Shown here: positions 8,034-15,368 of the stretch, in pieces
Layout: every line of letters begins with the position of its first letter
Position numbering within the stretch: the stretch's first letter is position 1
The notes under the pieces: generated by a model
The model's database searches: none
The model's input: the letters and a program-made list of their open reading frames with translations, nothing else
Told to the model about the DNA's origin: nothing
Position numbers and translations under genes: made by a program
Assembly: GCA_036279355.1 (NCBI GenBank)
Contig: DASUJH010000060.1
Span: forward strand, 124,001 to 188,000
Reading direction: 5' to 3'
DNA length: 64,000 nucleotides
DNA from: Gemmatimonadales bacterium
Lineage (GTDB): Bacteria > Gemmatimonadota > Gemmatimonadetes > Gemmatimonadales > GWC2-71-9

Positions 8034-9492
8034 CGCCCCTGTCGCCGTTGCCCTGACCGACGCCCGCGCGCGCGGCGCCGGTTGCGAGCCGGCGGAGACT
8101 CTCGTCGCGGCCCACCACGGCCAGCAGCTCGTTTACCGGCTCGGATACGGTGGTGCCGGTGAGCGCGACGCGGATGGGCTGCAGCAGATCGCCCAGCTTG
8201 ACGCTGTGGCTCACGGCGGCCCCACGGAGCAGCTCGATCAGCGCATCGGCGTGCCACGCGCTCGGTGTGACCGGCTCGAGCGTTTCGCGCGCCAGCGCGA
8301 GGCTCGCGGCGAACTGCGGGCCAAGCTTGCGGGCGAATTGCGCGCCCTTCTCGTCGAGCACCACGCGCGAGGCGTCCAGCCGCACCGCCACGCGCTCGGC
8401 GAGCTGCACGACCGTGCGCGCGCGGCCCTTCACCGCATCGATGAGCGGGCGAAGGTCGCGGCCCGCGTCGGGCACGCCGAGGCGGTCGAGCTCCCGCCGC
8501 ACGGGCGCGACGAGCGCGCCGGCCGGCGTCATCGAGAGATACTCGCCGTTCATCCACTCCAGCTTGGCAGTGTCGAAGACGGCGGCCTTGCTCTGGATGC
8601 CCTCGAGTGAAAAGAGCGCGATCAGCTCATCCTCGGGCAGGATCTCGCGGTCGCCGCCGGGCGACCAGCCCAGGAGCGCCAGGAAGTTGCGCATCGCGGC
8701 CGGGAGAATGCCCTGGTTCCGATACTCGCCCACCGCGGTGGCGCCGTGGCGCTTGGAGAGCTTGCGGCCGTCGGGGCCCAGGATCATCGGCACGTGCGCG
8801 AACACCGGCGGCGCGTGCCCCAGCGCCTGATAGAGCAGGATCTGCTTTGGCGTATTCGAGATGTGGTCGTCGCCCCGGATCACGTGGGTGATGGCCATGG
8901 CGATGTCGTCGGAGACGACCGCCAGGTTGTAGATGGCCGAGCCGTCGCTCCGGAGGATGACGAAGTCGTCCAGCTCCTGGCTCAGCACGCTGATCCGCCC
9001 GTGCACCGCGTCCTCCCAGGAAATCTCCTCGTCGGGCACGAGGAAGCGGATGGCGAATGGGTCGCCGGCGGCGAGGCGGGCCGCGACGTCGTCGGGCGAG
9101 AGTCGGTAGCAGCGCCGGTCGTAGCGGAACGTCTGCCCGGCGCGCTCGGCGTCGGCGCGGCGCGCGTCCAGCTCCTCACGGGTGCAGAAGCAACGGTACG
9201 CGCGGCCCTCGGCCAGGAGGCGCTCCGCATCCGCGCGGTGGCGCTCGGCGTGCGCGCCCTGGAAGTAGGGCCCCTCGTCCCAGGCGATGCCGAGCCACGT
9301 GAGGCCGTCGAGGATGACGCGGGTGTGCTCCTCCGTGCTCCGCTCGCGGTCGGTGTCCTCGATGCGCAGGACGAACGTGCCGCCGCTGCCGATAGCCGCC
9401 GCGCGGCGGGCGAGGAGCCAGTTGAAGAGGGCCGTGCGGGCGCCGCCCACGTGGAGCGAGCCGGTGGGCGAGGGAGCGAAGCGGACGCGCAT
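8017..9492 (-). CDS. gltX: Glutamate--tRNA ligase
   Basis: Class I aminoacyl-tRNA synthetase charging tRNA-Glu (or both tRNA-Glu and tRNA-Gln). It is 491 residues, the usual length. The start at ATG 9492 gives the canonical opening MRVRFAPSPTGSLHVGGART, which contains the HIGH-type motif. The KMSKS-type loop is KLSKRHG. TACGCT lies six bases before the ATG, with no SD and no room for a leader, so a leaderless message is likely. The tRNA-Ser(GCU) gene is immediately upstream on the same strand and may share a transcript. The gene end overlaps the CapA-like gene. Confidence 0.97.
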   Translation of the reverse strand: MRVRFAPSPTGSLHVGGARTALFNWLLARRAAAIGSGGTFVLRIEDTDRERSTEEHTRVILDGLTWLGIAWDEGPYFQGAHAERHRADAERLLAEGRAYRCFCTREELDARRADAERAGQTFRYDRRCYRLSPDDVAARLAAGDPFAIRFLVPDEEISWEDAVHGRISVLSQELDDFVILRSDGSAIYNLAVVSDDIAMAITHVIRGDDHISNTPKQILLYQALGHAPPVFAHVPMILGPDGRKLSKRHGATAVGEYRNQGILPAAMRNFLALLGWSPGGDREILPEDELIALFSLEGIQSKAAVFDTAKLEWMNGEYLSMTPAGALVAPVRRELDRLGVPDAGRDLRPLIDAVKGRARTVVQLAERVAVRLDASRVVLDEKGAQFARKLGPQFAASLALARETLEPVTPSAWHADALIELLRGAAVSHSVKLGDLLQPIRVALTGTTVSEPVNELLAVVGRDESLRRLATGAARAGVGQGNGDRGDGGAA

Positions 9493-9498
9493 GCGGCA

Positions 9499-9504
9499 AG
9501 CGTA
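9499..9504 (-). promoter_or_regulatory. -10-like element TACGCT of gltX
   Basis: TACGCT with six bases to the gltX ATG. No convincing -35 is present, since that position falls within the tRNA-Ser gene. It fits the recurrent TAnnnT-(6-8)-ATG layout of this window. Confidence 0.4.
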
Positions 9505-9517
9505 AGCGGTTGGGGAG

Positions 9518-9608
9518 CGGAGTGGGAGGGATTCGAACCCTCGATAGAGGCTTTCACCCCTATAACGGTTTAGCAAACCGCCGCCTTCAGCCTCTCGGCC
9601 ACCACTCC
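9518..9608 (-). tRNA. tRNA-Ser(GCU)
   Basis: A 91-base class II tRNA on the minus strand. It has a seven-pair acceptor stem (GGAGTGG with CCACTCC), discriminator G, an anticodon stem around TTTGCTAAA giving anticodon GCU, a long variable arm, and a T-loop GGTTCGAATCC. CCA is not encoded. It reads the serine codons AGC/AGU. Confidence 0.96.
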
Positions 9609-9624
9609 GGATGGGGCGCCAACA

Positions 9625-9653
9625 ACTCTAGCGGGGGGTGCCAAGCGTCTCAA
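9625..9653 (-). promoter_or_regulatory. Promoter of tRNA-Ser(GCU): TTGAGA-17-TAGAGT
   Basis: On the minus strand TTGAGA (9653-9648) and TAGAGT (9630-9625) are exactly 17 bases apart and 16 bases upstream of the tRNA 5' end. This is one of the two best sigma-70-type promoters in the window. Confidence 0.6.
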
Positions 9654-9792
9654 GTGGCGCAGGCCCGCCGGAGGACGGTTTGCGCGCACGCACAGCCTTG
9701 CTCTTGCGCGCCGCGACCAATTGGTCAATTAATGCACCGATGGCCGCGGGCAACACAACGTGATATGGCGCCCGCCCGCGTGTGGCGGTCAT
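9628..9792 (-). CDS. Doubtful small basic ORF, 54 aa
   Basis: A 54-codon minus-strand frame rich in Arg, Lys and Ala, with a hydrophobic stretch HVVLPAAIGALIDQLVAARK. It has no good ribosome binding site. It overlaps both the tRNA-Ser promoter and the palindrome at 9715-9726, so it may be chance. I list it because the 218-base gap before the PQQ dehydrogenase otherwise holds only regulatory sequence. Confidence 0.15.
   Translation of the reverse strand: MTATRGRAPYHVVLPAAIGALIDQLVAARKSKAVRARKPSSGGPAPLETLGTPR
9715..9726. promoter_or_regulatory. 12-bp perfect palindrome GACCAATTGGTC
   Basis: A perfect dyad followed by AATTAATG, an AT-rich island in very GC-rich DNA about 100 bases upstream of the PQQ dehydrogenase start. 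It looks like an operator half-site pair for a dimeric regulator. No regulator gene is adjacent. Confidence 0.4.
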
Positions 9793-9826
9793 CCGCGGCG
9801 GCTGTTCCTGATAGGAGGGGTGTGCG

Positions 9827-11476
9827 ATGAGGTGTCTGTGGCGGTATCTGGTTGCGGTGGGGATCGCGGTGGTGGCGGTGCCGCCGGCGTGGGCCCAGAA
9901 CGACTGGACGACATATGGAGGCAACGCGTGGAATCAGCGGTGGTCCACGCTCACCGGTATCAATACGAGCAACGTAGCCCGCCTGGTGCCCCGGATGACC
10001 TTTCAGACGGGCGTGAGCAAGCTCGGGTCCTTCGAGAACACCCCGATCGTCGACAACGGCATCATGTACGTGACGACGCCTTACAGCGAGGCGGTGATGG
10101 CCTACGACCTCAAGACGTCCAAGGAGCTGTGGCGTCAGGAGCTCAAGCCCGGCCCCACGATCCAGTGTTGCGGACCGGTCAATCGGGGCGTCGCCATCGG
10201 CGGGGGCAACGTCTTCATCGGCACGCTCGACGCCCGCCTGCTCGCGTTCGACGCGAAGACCGGCGACCCGAAGTGGCAGGCGGAGGTGGCGGATCCCACC
10301 CTCGCCTACAGCATCACGATGGCGCCGCTCGTGGTGGGCGACAACGTCATCATCGGCGTGTCCGGAGGTGAGTATGGCATCCGGGGCAACCTTACCGCGT
10401 ACAACGTGTCGACGGGCAAGCAGGTGTGGCGCTGGTACTCGATCCCGGCGCCGGGGGACGACCCGGTAGCCAAGAACGGGTGGTGGGGCACGTGGCAGAC
10501 CAAGGCGGAGAACGCCGACCTGCACCGCGATATCTCCAAGGAAAAGGCGGACAGCGCCAAGTACGCCGACGCCTGGCAGAAGGGCGGAGGCGGCGTCTGG
10601 ACGACGCCGTCGTACGACAAGGCCTCCAATACGATCTTCGCCACGGTCGGCAATCCGTCGCCGGATCTCGACGGCAGCGTCCGTCCGGGCGACAATCTCT
10701 TTACCGACTGCATCGTGGCGATCGACGCTACGACCGGGAAGACCAAGTGGTACTACCAGACGGTGCCCCACGACGTGTGGGACCTCGACGCCACGTCGCC
10801 GTCCGTGGTGGCGGAGCTCAACGGGAAAAAGGTCGTAATCCAGGCCGGCAAGACCGGTTGGGTGTATGTGGTCGACGCGGCCACGGGCAAGCTGGTGCGC
10901 AAGAGCGAGAACTTCGTCCCGCAGGAGAACATGTTCGCGCTGCCGACACCCGACGGCACCCGGATGCTGCCGGGGGCCAACGGCGGGTCCGAGTGGTCGC
11001 CGATCTCGCTCGATCCCAAGCTCAACTACGTATTCGTCGCCGGCCTCCACCAGCCCATGCACTACAAGACCCATCCCGCTCCCTGGGAGAAGGGGCGTCT
11101 CTGGCTGGGCTCGGCGTTCATCGCGATCCCCGGGGAGCCGCAGTACGGGCTGTTCTCCGCGGTCAACCTCGCGACTGGCAAGATCGCCTGGCAGAACAAG
11201 GTGGATCAGCCGATGATGGGCGGCTCACTCGCCACCGCCGGCGGCCTCGTCTTCACCGGGGAAGGCAACGGCAACTTCGACGCCTTCGACGCGAAGAGCG
11301 GCAAGCTCCTCTGGCAATACCACGCCGGAGCCGGGTGCAATTCGACACCGATGAGCTTCCAGATGGGGGGCGAGCAATTCGTCGCGGTCGCGTGCGGCGG
11401 CAATTTCCAGCTCAGCTATCCCCTCGGCGATGCCGTGATGGTCTTCGGCCTCCCGAAGCCGTGGTCGGGCCAGTGA
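9827..11476 (+). CDS. PQQ-dependent alcohol/methanol-type dehydrogenase, predicted lanthanide type
   Basis: A 549-residue secreted quinoprotein of the eight-bladed propeller family, which oxidises alcohols or aldehydes in the periplasm using PQQ. A signal peptide ends near AWAQ (about residue 23). The vicinal cysteine pair over PQQ is C114-C115 (QCCGPVNRG). Metal and catalytic ligands fit E182 (GGEYGIRG), N276 (VGNPSPD) and D319. Asp 321, two residues after the catalytic Asp (WDLDAT), is the extra ligand associated with lanthanide-dependent XoxF/PedH-type enzymes; calcium enzymes carry Ala or Ser there. There is no cytochrome c domain. SD GGAGGGG precedes ATG 9827. The stop overlaps the cupredoxin start as GTGA. 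No PQQ biosynthesis genes are in the window. Confidence 0.93.
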   Translation: MRCLWRYLVAVGIAVVAVPPAWAQNDWTTYGGNAWNQRWSTLTGINTSNVARLVPRMTFQTGVSKLGSFENTPIVDNGIMYVTTPYSEAVMAYDLKTSKELWRQELKPGPTIQCCGPVNRGVAIGGGNVFIGTLDARLLAFDAKTGDPKWQAEVADPTLAYSITMAPLVVGDNVIIGVSGGEYGIRGNLTAYNVSTGKQVWRWYSIPAPGDDPVAKNGWWGTWQTKAENADLHRDISKEKADSAKYADAWQKGGGGVWTTPSYDKASNTIFATVGNPSPDLDGSVRPGDNLFTDCIVAIDATTGKTKWYYQTVPHDVWDLDATSPSVVAELNGKKVVIQAGKTGWVYVVDAATGKLVRKSENFVPQENMFALPTPDGTRMLPGANGGSEWSPISLDPKLNYVFVAGLHQPMHYKTHPAPWEKGRLWLGSAFIAIPGEPQYGLFSAVNLATGKIAWQNKVDQPMMGGSLATAGGLVFTGEGNGNFDAFDAKSGKLLWQYHAGAGCNSTPMSFQMGGEQFVAVACGGNFQLSYPLGDAVMVFGLPKPWSGQ

Positions 11477-12057
11477 CGGGTCGCGTCGCGCTCGCGGTGG
11501 TCGCCAGCATGGCGGCCGCCGCCTGCGCGCCGGCCGTGCGCGCACAGCAGCAGGCAGGCGCACAGCAGCCGGCAGGCGCACAGCAGCCGGCCATCGACTC
11601 TTCGTGGCTATCGTCCGACGCCGCGGCGAAGTCGGCGAAATTCCAATTGATCGCCGGGCTCACCACCTTGAACGGGGCGCTCAACTTCAATGGCTTCGAC
11701 GACGGCGGCCTGGAGCTCGTGATTCCGGTGGGTTGGAAGGTGGAGATGGACTTCGTCAATCACGACGGTATGCTGCCGCACAGCGCGCTGGTCGTGGCCG
11801 GCACGCTTCCGATCGACCCGGCGCCCACCCAACCCGCGATCCCCCGCGCCTACACGGTGCGGGTGGCCGAGGGGATTCCGCCGGGTGGCAAGGACATGAT
11901 GAAATTCACGGCCGATTCCGCTGGAAGCTATTTCATCGTATGCGGCGTGCCGGGACATGCCGTGGCCGGGATGTGGATCCGGCTCCGGGTCAGCAAGACC
12001 GCAACGAAACCGAAAATGGAGGCCACACCGAAACCGACCGACGAACGAGGACGATGA
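11473..12057 (+). CDS. Sulfocyanin-like type 1 blue copper protein
   Basis: A 194-residue cupredoxin starting at GTG 11473, overlapping the PQQ dehydrogenase stop (GTGA). After a hydrophobic N-terminus (lipoprotein-like AAAAC at C18, or cleavage after VRA) comes a Gln/Ala/Pro linker built from an 18-base tandem repeat. The fold then shows NGALNFNGFDDGGLELVIPVGW, the first copper ligand H103 (MLPHSALVV), and the C-terminal loop C157-GVPG-H162-AVAG-M167. These are the ligand pattern and N-terminal layout of sulfocyanin / SoxE-type proteins rather than plastocyanin. Coupled translation suggests it takes electrons from the dehydrogenase in place of cytochrome c. The C-terminus is Lys/Pro-rich. 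Confidence 0.88.
   Translation: MTGRVALAVVASMAAAACAPAVRAQQQAGAQQPAGAQQPAIDSSWLSSDAAAKSAKFQLIAGLTTLNGALNFNGFDDGGLELVIPVGWKVEMDFVNHDGMLPHSALVVAGTLPIDPAPTQPAIPRAYTVRVAEGIPPGGKDMMKFTADSAGSYFIVCGVPGHAVAGMWIRLRVSKTATKPKMEATPKPTDERGR
11545..11590 (+). repeat. 18-bp tandem repeat, 2.6 copies
   Basis: Units at 11545-11562 and 11563-11580 plus a 10-base partial copy encode Gln-Gln-x-Ala-Gly-Ala repeats, the linker between membrane anchor or signal and cupredoxin domain. The unit is a multiple of three, so copy changes would alter linker length without shifting frame. Confidence 0.7.
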
Positions 12058-12087
12058 CCCTGCGCTGGCGGGGGGCGCCCGCCAATC

Positions 12088-12116
12088 TTGTCGGGCGTTC
12101 GTACTCCCTGTAAACT
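12088..12116 (+). promoter_or_regulatory. Promoter TTGTCG-17-TAAACT
   Basis: TTGTCG (12088-12093) and TAAACT (12111-12116) are 17 bases apart, about 65 bases before the receiver-domain gene. This would start transcription near 12124. Confidence 0.5.
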
Positions 12117-12121
12117 CGGTG

Positions 12122-12144
12122 CGCGCGCCTCCCGTGGGCGCGCG
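12122..12144 (+). terminator. GC hairpin, possible weak terminator
   Basis: An eight-pair stem (CGCGCGCC with GGCGCGCG) and seven-base loop lie after the cupredoxin gene, without a T-run. It overlaps the predicted transcription start of the next gene, so it could be a 5' UTR structure instead. Confidence 0.25.
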
Positions 12145-12181
12145 ACCCCCGTAGTCCCTTTCCGGCCTTGATCGTTGCTTC

Positions 12182-12604
12182 GTGGAGCACGCGATGGGTG
12201 CAGGTGGACGACCTTCCGGCCCGACGCCGCGACCGCCCGGCGGTTACACCATTCTCGTAGTGGACGACGAGGCCGTCGTCCGGCAGCTCGCCTCGCGCAT
12301 GCTTACCCAGACCGGCTTCCGCGCGGTCGAGGCGAGCCATGGGCGCGAGGCGCTCACCGCGCTGGAACAGGACCCGATCGGCATCCACCTCGTGCTCACC
12401 GACGTGAAGATGCCGGGGATGAACGGGCGCGAGCTGGGCCGGCAGGTGGAGCGGCGCTGGCCGGCCAAACCGGTGCTCTACATGTCTGGGTTCGCGAGCG
12501 AAGTGTTCCAGGGCGGGTTGCTGGAGGCGGCGGCCCCGTTCATCGCGAAGCCGTTCACCCAGGAGGATCTCGCGGCCAAGGTGCGAGGGCTGCTCGGCGC
12601 ATAA
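12182..12604 (+). CDS. Single-domain response regulator (receiver only)
   Basis: A 140-residue protein made of one CheY-like receiver domain after a 20-residue Gly/Pro-rich leader. Acidic pocket VVDDEAV, phosphoacceptor D74 in LVLTDVKMPGMNG, a Ser in LYMSGF, and Lys in FIAKPF are all present, so it should be phosphorylatable. No output domain exists. GTG 12182 is used here; ATG 12194 in the same frame is equally possible, and neither has a clear SD. The hybrid histidine kinase at 12863, whose phylogenetic type usually works with such stand-alone receivers, is the obvious partner. A second stand-alone receiver is at 45902. Confidence 0.88.
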   Translation: MEHAMGAGGRPSGPTPRPPGGYTILVVDDEAVVRQLASRMLTQTGFRAVEASHGREALTALEQDPIGIHLVLTDVKMPGMNGRELGRQVERRWPAKPVLYMSGFASEVFQGGLLEAAAPFIAKPFTQEDLAAKVRGLLGA

Positions 12605-12636
12605 GGCGCTCGCCCGCTCGGGCCGGCGCGGCCCCA

Positions 12637-12723
12637 CGGCGTGGGTGAGATTCGAACTCACGAAGGACTTTCGCCCTTGGCGGTTTTCAAGACCGCTGCC
12701 TTCAACCACTCGGCCACCACGCC
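12637..12723 (-). tRNA. tRNA-Ser(UGA)
   Basis: An 87-base class II tRNA on the minus strand. Acceptor stem GGCGTGG pairs with CCACGCC, discriminator is G, the anticodon loop CTTGAAA gives UGA, and a long variable arm and a GAGTTCGAATCTC T-arm are present. CCA is not encoded. It reads UCA and other UCN codons. Confidence 0.96.
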
Positions 12724-12734
12724 CGACACCGAAG

Positions 12735-12763
12735 AAGCTATGCCCGACGCGGCCGTCTGGAAA
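12735..12763 (-). promoter_or_regulatory. Promoter of tRNA-Ser(UGA): TTTCCA-17-TAGCTT
   Basis: On the minus strand TTTCCA (12763-12758) and TAGCTT (12740-12735) are 17 bases apart. The predicted start falls about five bases before the tRNA. Confidence 0.5.
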
Positions 12764-12810
12764 CCGGTGCGCGCCTGGGCGGCGCGCATGCGTGGGAGGC
12801 CGTCGGAACC

Positions 12811-12816
12811 TATATT
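12811..12816 (+). promoter_or_regulatory. -10-like TATATT before the sensor kinase
   Basis: TATATT lies 46 bases before ATG 12863, without a matching -35. A GTG six bases after it opens a frame that does not couple to the kinase start, unlike the other TAnnnT sites reported here. Confidence 0.35.
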
Positions 12817-12862
12817 GATCCCGTGACGTGCGCCCCACCGGCGGGCCAACCGATTCTTCATC

Positions 12863-15322
12863 ATGGCGCTGTTCACGCAATTCCCGGCAACCGCATCCCT
12901 GTTCGAACTGCGTGCCGCCCCGGCCGCGGTCGTGCTGCTGGTGCTGGCTGGTGCAGCCACCGCGATCGCGGGGATCGCGGTGGGCATCCGGCGCGGGCGC
13001 CGGCCCGGCGCGCAATCTCCGTTGGGCAGCGGCGCCACGGTCCAGCCTGAGCCGAGCGCCGCGGAGAGCGAATTCGCGGAGGTGGCCGACGCGGTACCGA
13101 TCGGCATGCAACGGCTCGCCGCGGATGGCACGATTCTGCGGGCGAATCAGGCGGCTCTCGATCTGGTCGGCTACGCGCGAGACGAGTACGTCGGCCGCGC
13201 CGCCGCCGAATTCTACGTCGAGCGGGCCATGGTCGATGACATCCTCCGTCGACTGGCAGCGGGAGAGGCGGTGCGCCGCCATCCCGCGCGGGTGCGGTGC
13301 AAGGATGGCCGGGTCAGGGACATGCTCATCGACGCGACCGGTTGTGTCCGGAACGGAAGCCTCGCGCACTCGCGCTGGTTCATGCAGGACGTGACGCCGG
13401 AGGCGGCGGCGTACGAGCAGTCGGCACGCCTCGCCGCCATCATCGCCTCATCGGGCGATGCCATCGTCGGGAAGGCGCTCGACGGCACCATCACGAGCTG
13501 GAACGCCGCAGCGGAGCAGATCTTCGGCTACAGCGCGGCGGAGATGATGGGTGAGTCCATCTTTCGCTTGATTCCGCCGGAATTGCATGCTGCCGAACGC
13601 GAGCTGCTCGCCCGGCTGCGGCGCGGCGAGCCGGGCGAGTTCTCGGAAGCGGAGCGGATCCGGAAGGATGGCGAGCGAATCTGGATCGCGCTCAGCGCAT
13701 CCCCCATCCGGGACGCCTCCGGCACCGTCGTGGGCATCGCGTCAATCAAGCGCGACATCACGCGGCAGCGGGCAGCCGAGATCGAGTTGCGCCGTAACCA
13801 GGCGCAGCTGCGCATGGCGCACGAGGCGGCCCGCATGGGCACGTGGCACTGGAGCGCCGAGACGAACGTCCTCCGGTGGGACGACGGCCTCCGTCGCCTG
13901 TACGCGTTGGGACCGGATGAGGAGGTCAGTGGGTACGACGACTTCATCCGACGGGTACACCCGGAGGACCGTGAGCGGGTCAGCCGCTCGGTGCAGCGCG
14001 CTCTTCATGGCGAGCACGCGCTCGACTACGAATTCCGGATCGTGCTGCCCGATGGCCGCGTGCGCTGGCTCGCCGATCTCGGCCATGCCATCGCAGGCCC
14101 GGGCGGCGTCCCGATCTCCCTCGCCGGGGTGTGCATGGATATCACGGAGCGCAAGCTCATGGAGGAGCACCTCCGCGACACGCAGCGAATGCAGGCGATC
14201 GGTCAGCTGGCGGGGGGCATTGCGCACGAGGCGAACAACCAGATGCTGGTGGTGCTGGGCGGCGCGCACTTTCTGCTGCGCCGGCCCGACCTGCCCGACG
14301 GAGCACGCCGCGAGGTCGAGCAGATCCGGGAGGCGGCGGACCGGACGGCCGCCATCACCCGCCAGCTGCTCGCGTTCGGCCGGCGGCAGGTTCTCGAGCT
14401 GAAGGCCGTCGACCTGAACGCCGTGGTCGAGACTGTCGCGCCGGTGCTCCGGCGCTCACTGGGTGAGAGCCGCACGCTCGTGCTCCACCCCCGGCCGCTG
14501 GGCGGAACGGTCCGGGCGGACCCGAGACAGCTCGAGCAGGTGCTGGTGAACCTCACCCTCAACGCCCGGGATGCCATGCCCGACGGCGGGCAGCTCACGA
14601 TCGGGACGGCCGAGGAGCGGGTGAGCGGCAAGGCGGCCGAGCGCCGCACGGTGGCACCCAGCACGTACCACGTGCTCACGGTCCGGGATACGGGGTTCGG
14701 GATGGACCGGGCGACGCTCGATCGAATCTTCGAGCCCTTCTTCACCACCAAGGATGTGGGCCAGGGCACCGGACTCGGCCTTTCCGTCGTGCACGGCATC
14801 GTGAGCCAGTTCGGCGGATACACGAGAGTGGAAAGCGCCCCGGGGGAGGGCACGCTGTTCGAGCTGTATTTCCCGGTCGTGGCGCCCAGGCCCATACCGG
14901 ACCGCCCGGCGGAAGCCCCGGCCGCGGAAGGACCCGCGCAGGGCACCGTCGCGCTCGTCGTGGAGGACGACCCGCTCGTCCGCGCGATGGTGACGCGCGT
15001 GCTCGCTGAGGCGGGCTACGAGATTCTCGAAGCGGAGAACGGCCGGGCCGCGCTCGACATTGCGCGGCGGCACGGGGGACGGCTCGACCTCATGATCGCG
15101 GACATCGGCATGCCCGAGATGGACGGGCACGAGTTGGCGCGCACGCTCCGGGAGGAGCGCCCCGGGCTGCCCGTGCTCTTCATCACGGGATACGCGCCAG
15201 GCGACAGCCGGTGGCCCACCGGCGCGTCAGCCGAGCCAGCTCTTCAGAAGCCGTTCTCGCCCGATGCGCTCGTACGCGCGACCGCGGACGCGTTGAGCGG
15301 GCAAACGCGGTCCGCGCGCTGA
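12863..15322 (+). CDS. Hybrid sensor histidine kinase with PAS domains and receiver domain
   Basis: An 819-residue membrane sensor. One N-terminal helix (about residues 23-42) is followed by three PAS-type domains (about 72-190, 190-310 and 310-440); the second and third carry clear PAS/PAC features such as TITSWNAAAEQIFGYSAAEMMG and FRIVLPDGRVRWLAD. The HisKA box has H455 in GGIAHEANNQM, a variant of the usual GIAHDFNN group. The HATPase domain shows NLTLNARDAMPDGG, DTGFGMD and GTGLGLSVVHGIV. A C-terminal receiver carries phosphoacceptor D747 in MIADIGMPEMDG. It likely autophosphorylates, passes phosphate to its own receiver, and may also serve the stand-alone receiver at 12182. There is no SD before ATG 12863. 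The stimulus is unknown. Confidence 0.92.
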   Translation: MALFTQFPATASLFELRAAPAAVVLLVLAGAATAIAGIAVGIRRGRRPGAQSPLGSGATVQPEPSAAESEFAEVADAVPIGMQRLAADGTILRANQAALDLVGYARDEYVGRAAAEFYVERAMVDDILRRLAAGEAVRRHPARVRCKDGRVRDMLIDATGCVRNGSLAHSRWFMQDVTPEAAAYEQSARLAAIIASSGDAIVGKALDGTITSWNAAAEQIFGYSAAEMMGESIFRLIPPELHAAERELLARLRRGEPGEFSEAERIRKDGERIWIALSASPIRDASGTVVGIASIKRDITRQRAAEIELRRNQAQLRMAHEAARMGTWHWSAETNVLRWDDGLRRLYALGPDEEVSGYDDFIRRVHPEDRERVSRSVQRALHGEHALDYEFRIVLPDGRVRWLADLGHAIAGPGGVPISLAGVCMDITERKLMEEHLRDTQRMQAIGQLAGGIAHEANNQMLVVLGGAHFLLRRPDLPDGARREVEQIREAADRTAAITRQLLAFGRRQVLELKAVDLNAVVETVAPVLRRSLGESRTLVLHPRPLGGTVRADPRQLEQVLVNLTLNARDAMPDGGQLTIGTAEERVSGKAAERRTVAPSTYHVLTVRDTGFGMDRATLDRIFEPFFTTKDVGQGTGLGLSVVHGIVSQFGGYTRVESAPGEGTLFELYFPVVAPRPIPDRPAEAPAAEGPAQGTVALVVEDDPLVRAMVTRVLAEAGYEILEAENGRAALDIARRHGGRLDLMIADIGMPEMDGHELARTLREERPGLPVLFITGYAPGDSRWPTGASAEPALQKPFSPDALVRATADALSGQTRSAR

Positions 15323-15347
15323 GCGCAGGCCCCGAGTCGATTTCCGT

Positions 15348-15363
15348 GCGGACGGGAGTCCGC
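15348..15363. terminator. Small hairpin between convergent genes
   Basis: GCGGAC-GGGA-GTCCGC forms a six-pair stem between the sensor kinase stop and the minus-strand gene end. There is no T-run on either side, so a terminator role is a guess. Confidence 0.25.
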
Positions 15364-15368
15364 CTCCG

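Noticed and set aside
12823-13050. 75-codon frame starting with GTG six bases after TATATT
   Set aside because: Right spacing for a leaderless start, but it runs far into the sensor kinase gene out of frame, has shadow-like Arg/Ala/Gly composition and does not couple to ATG 12863.
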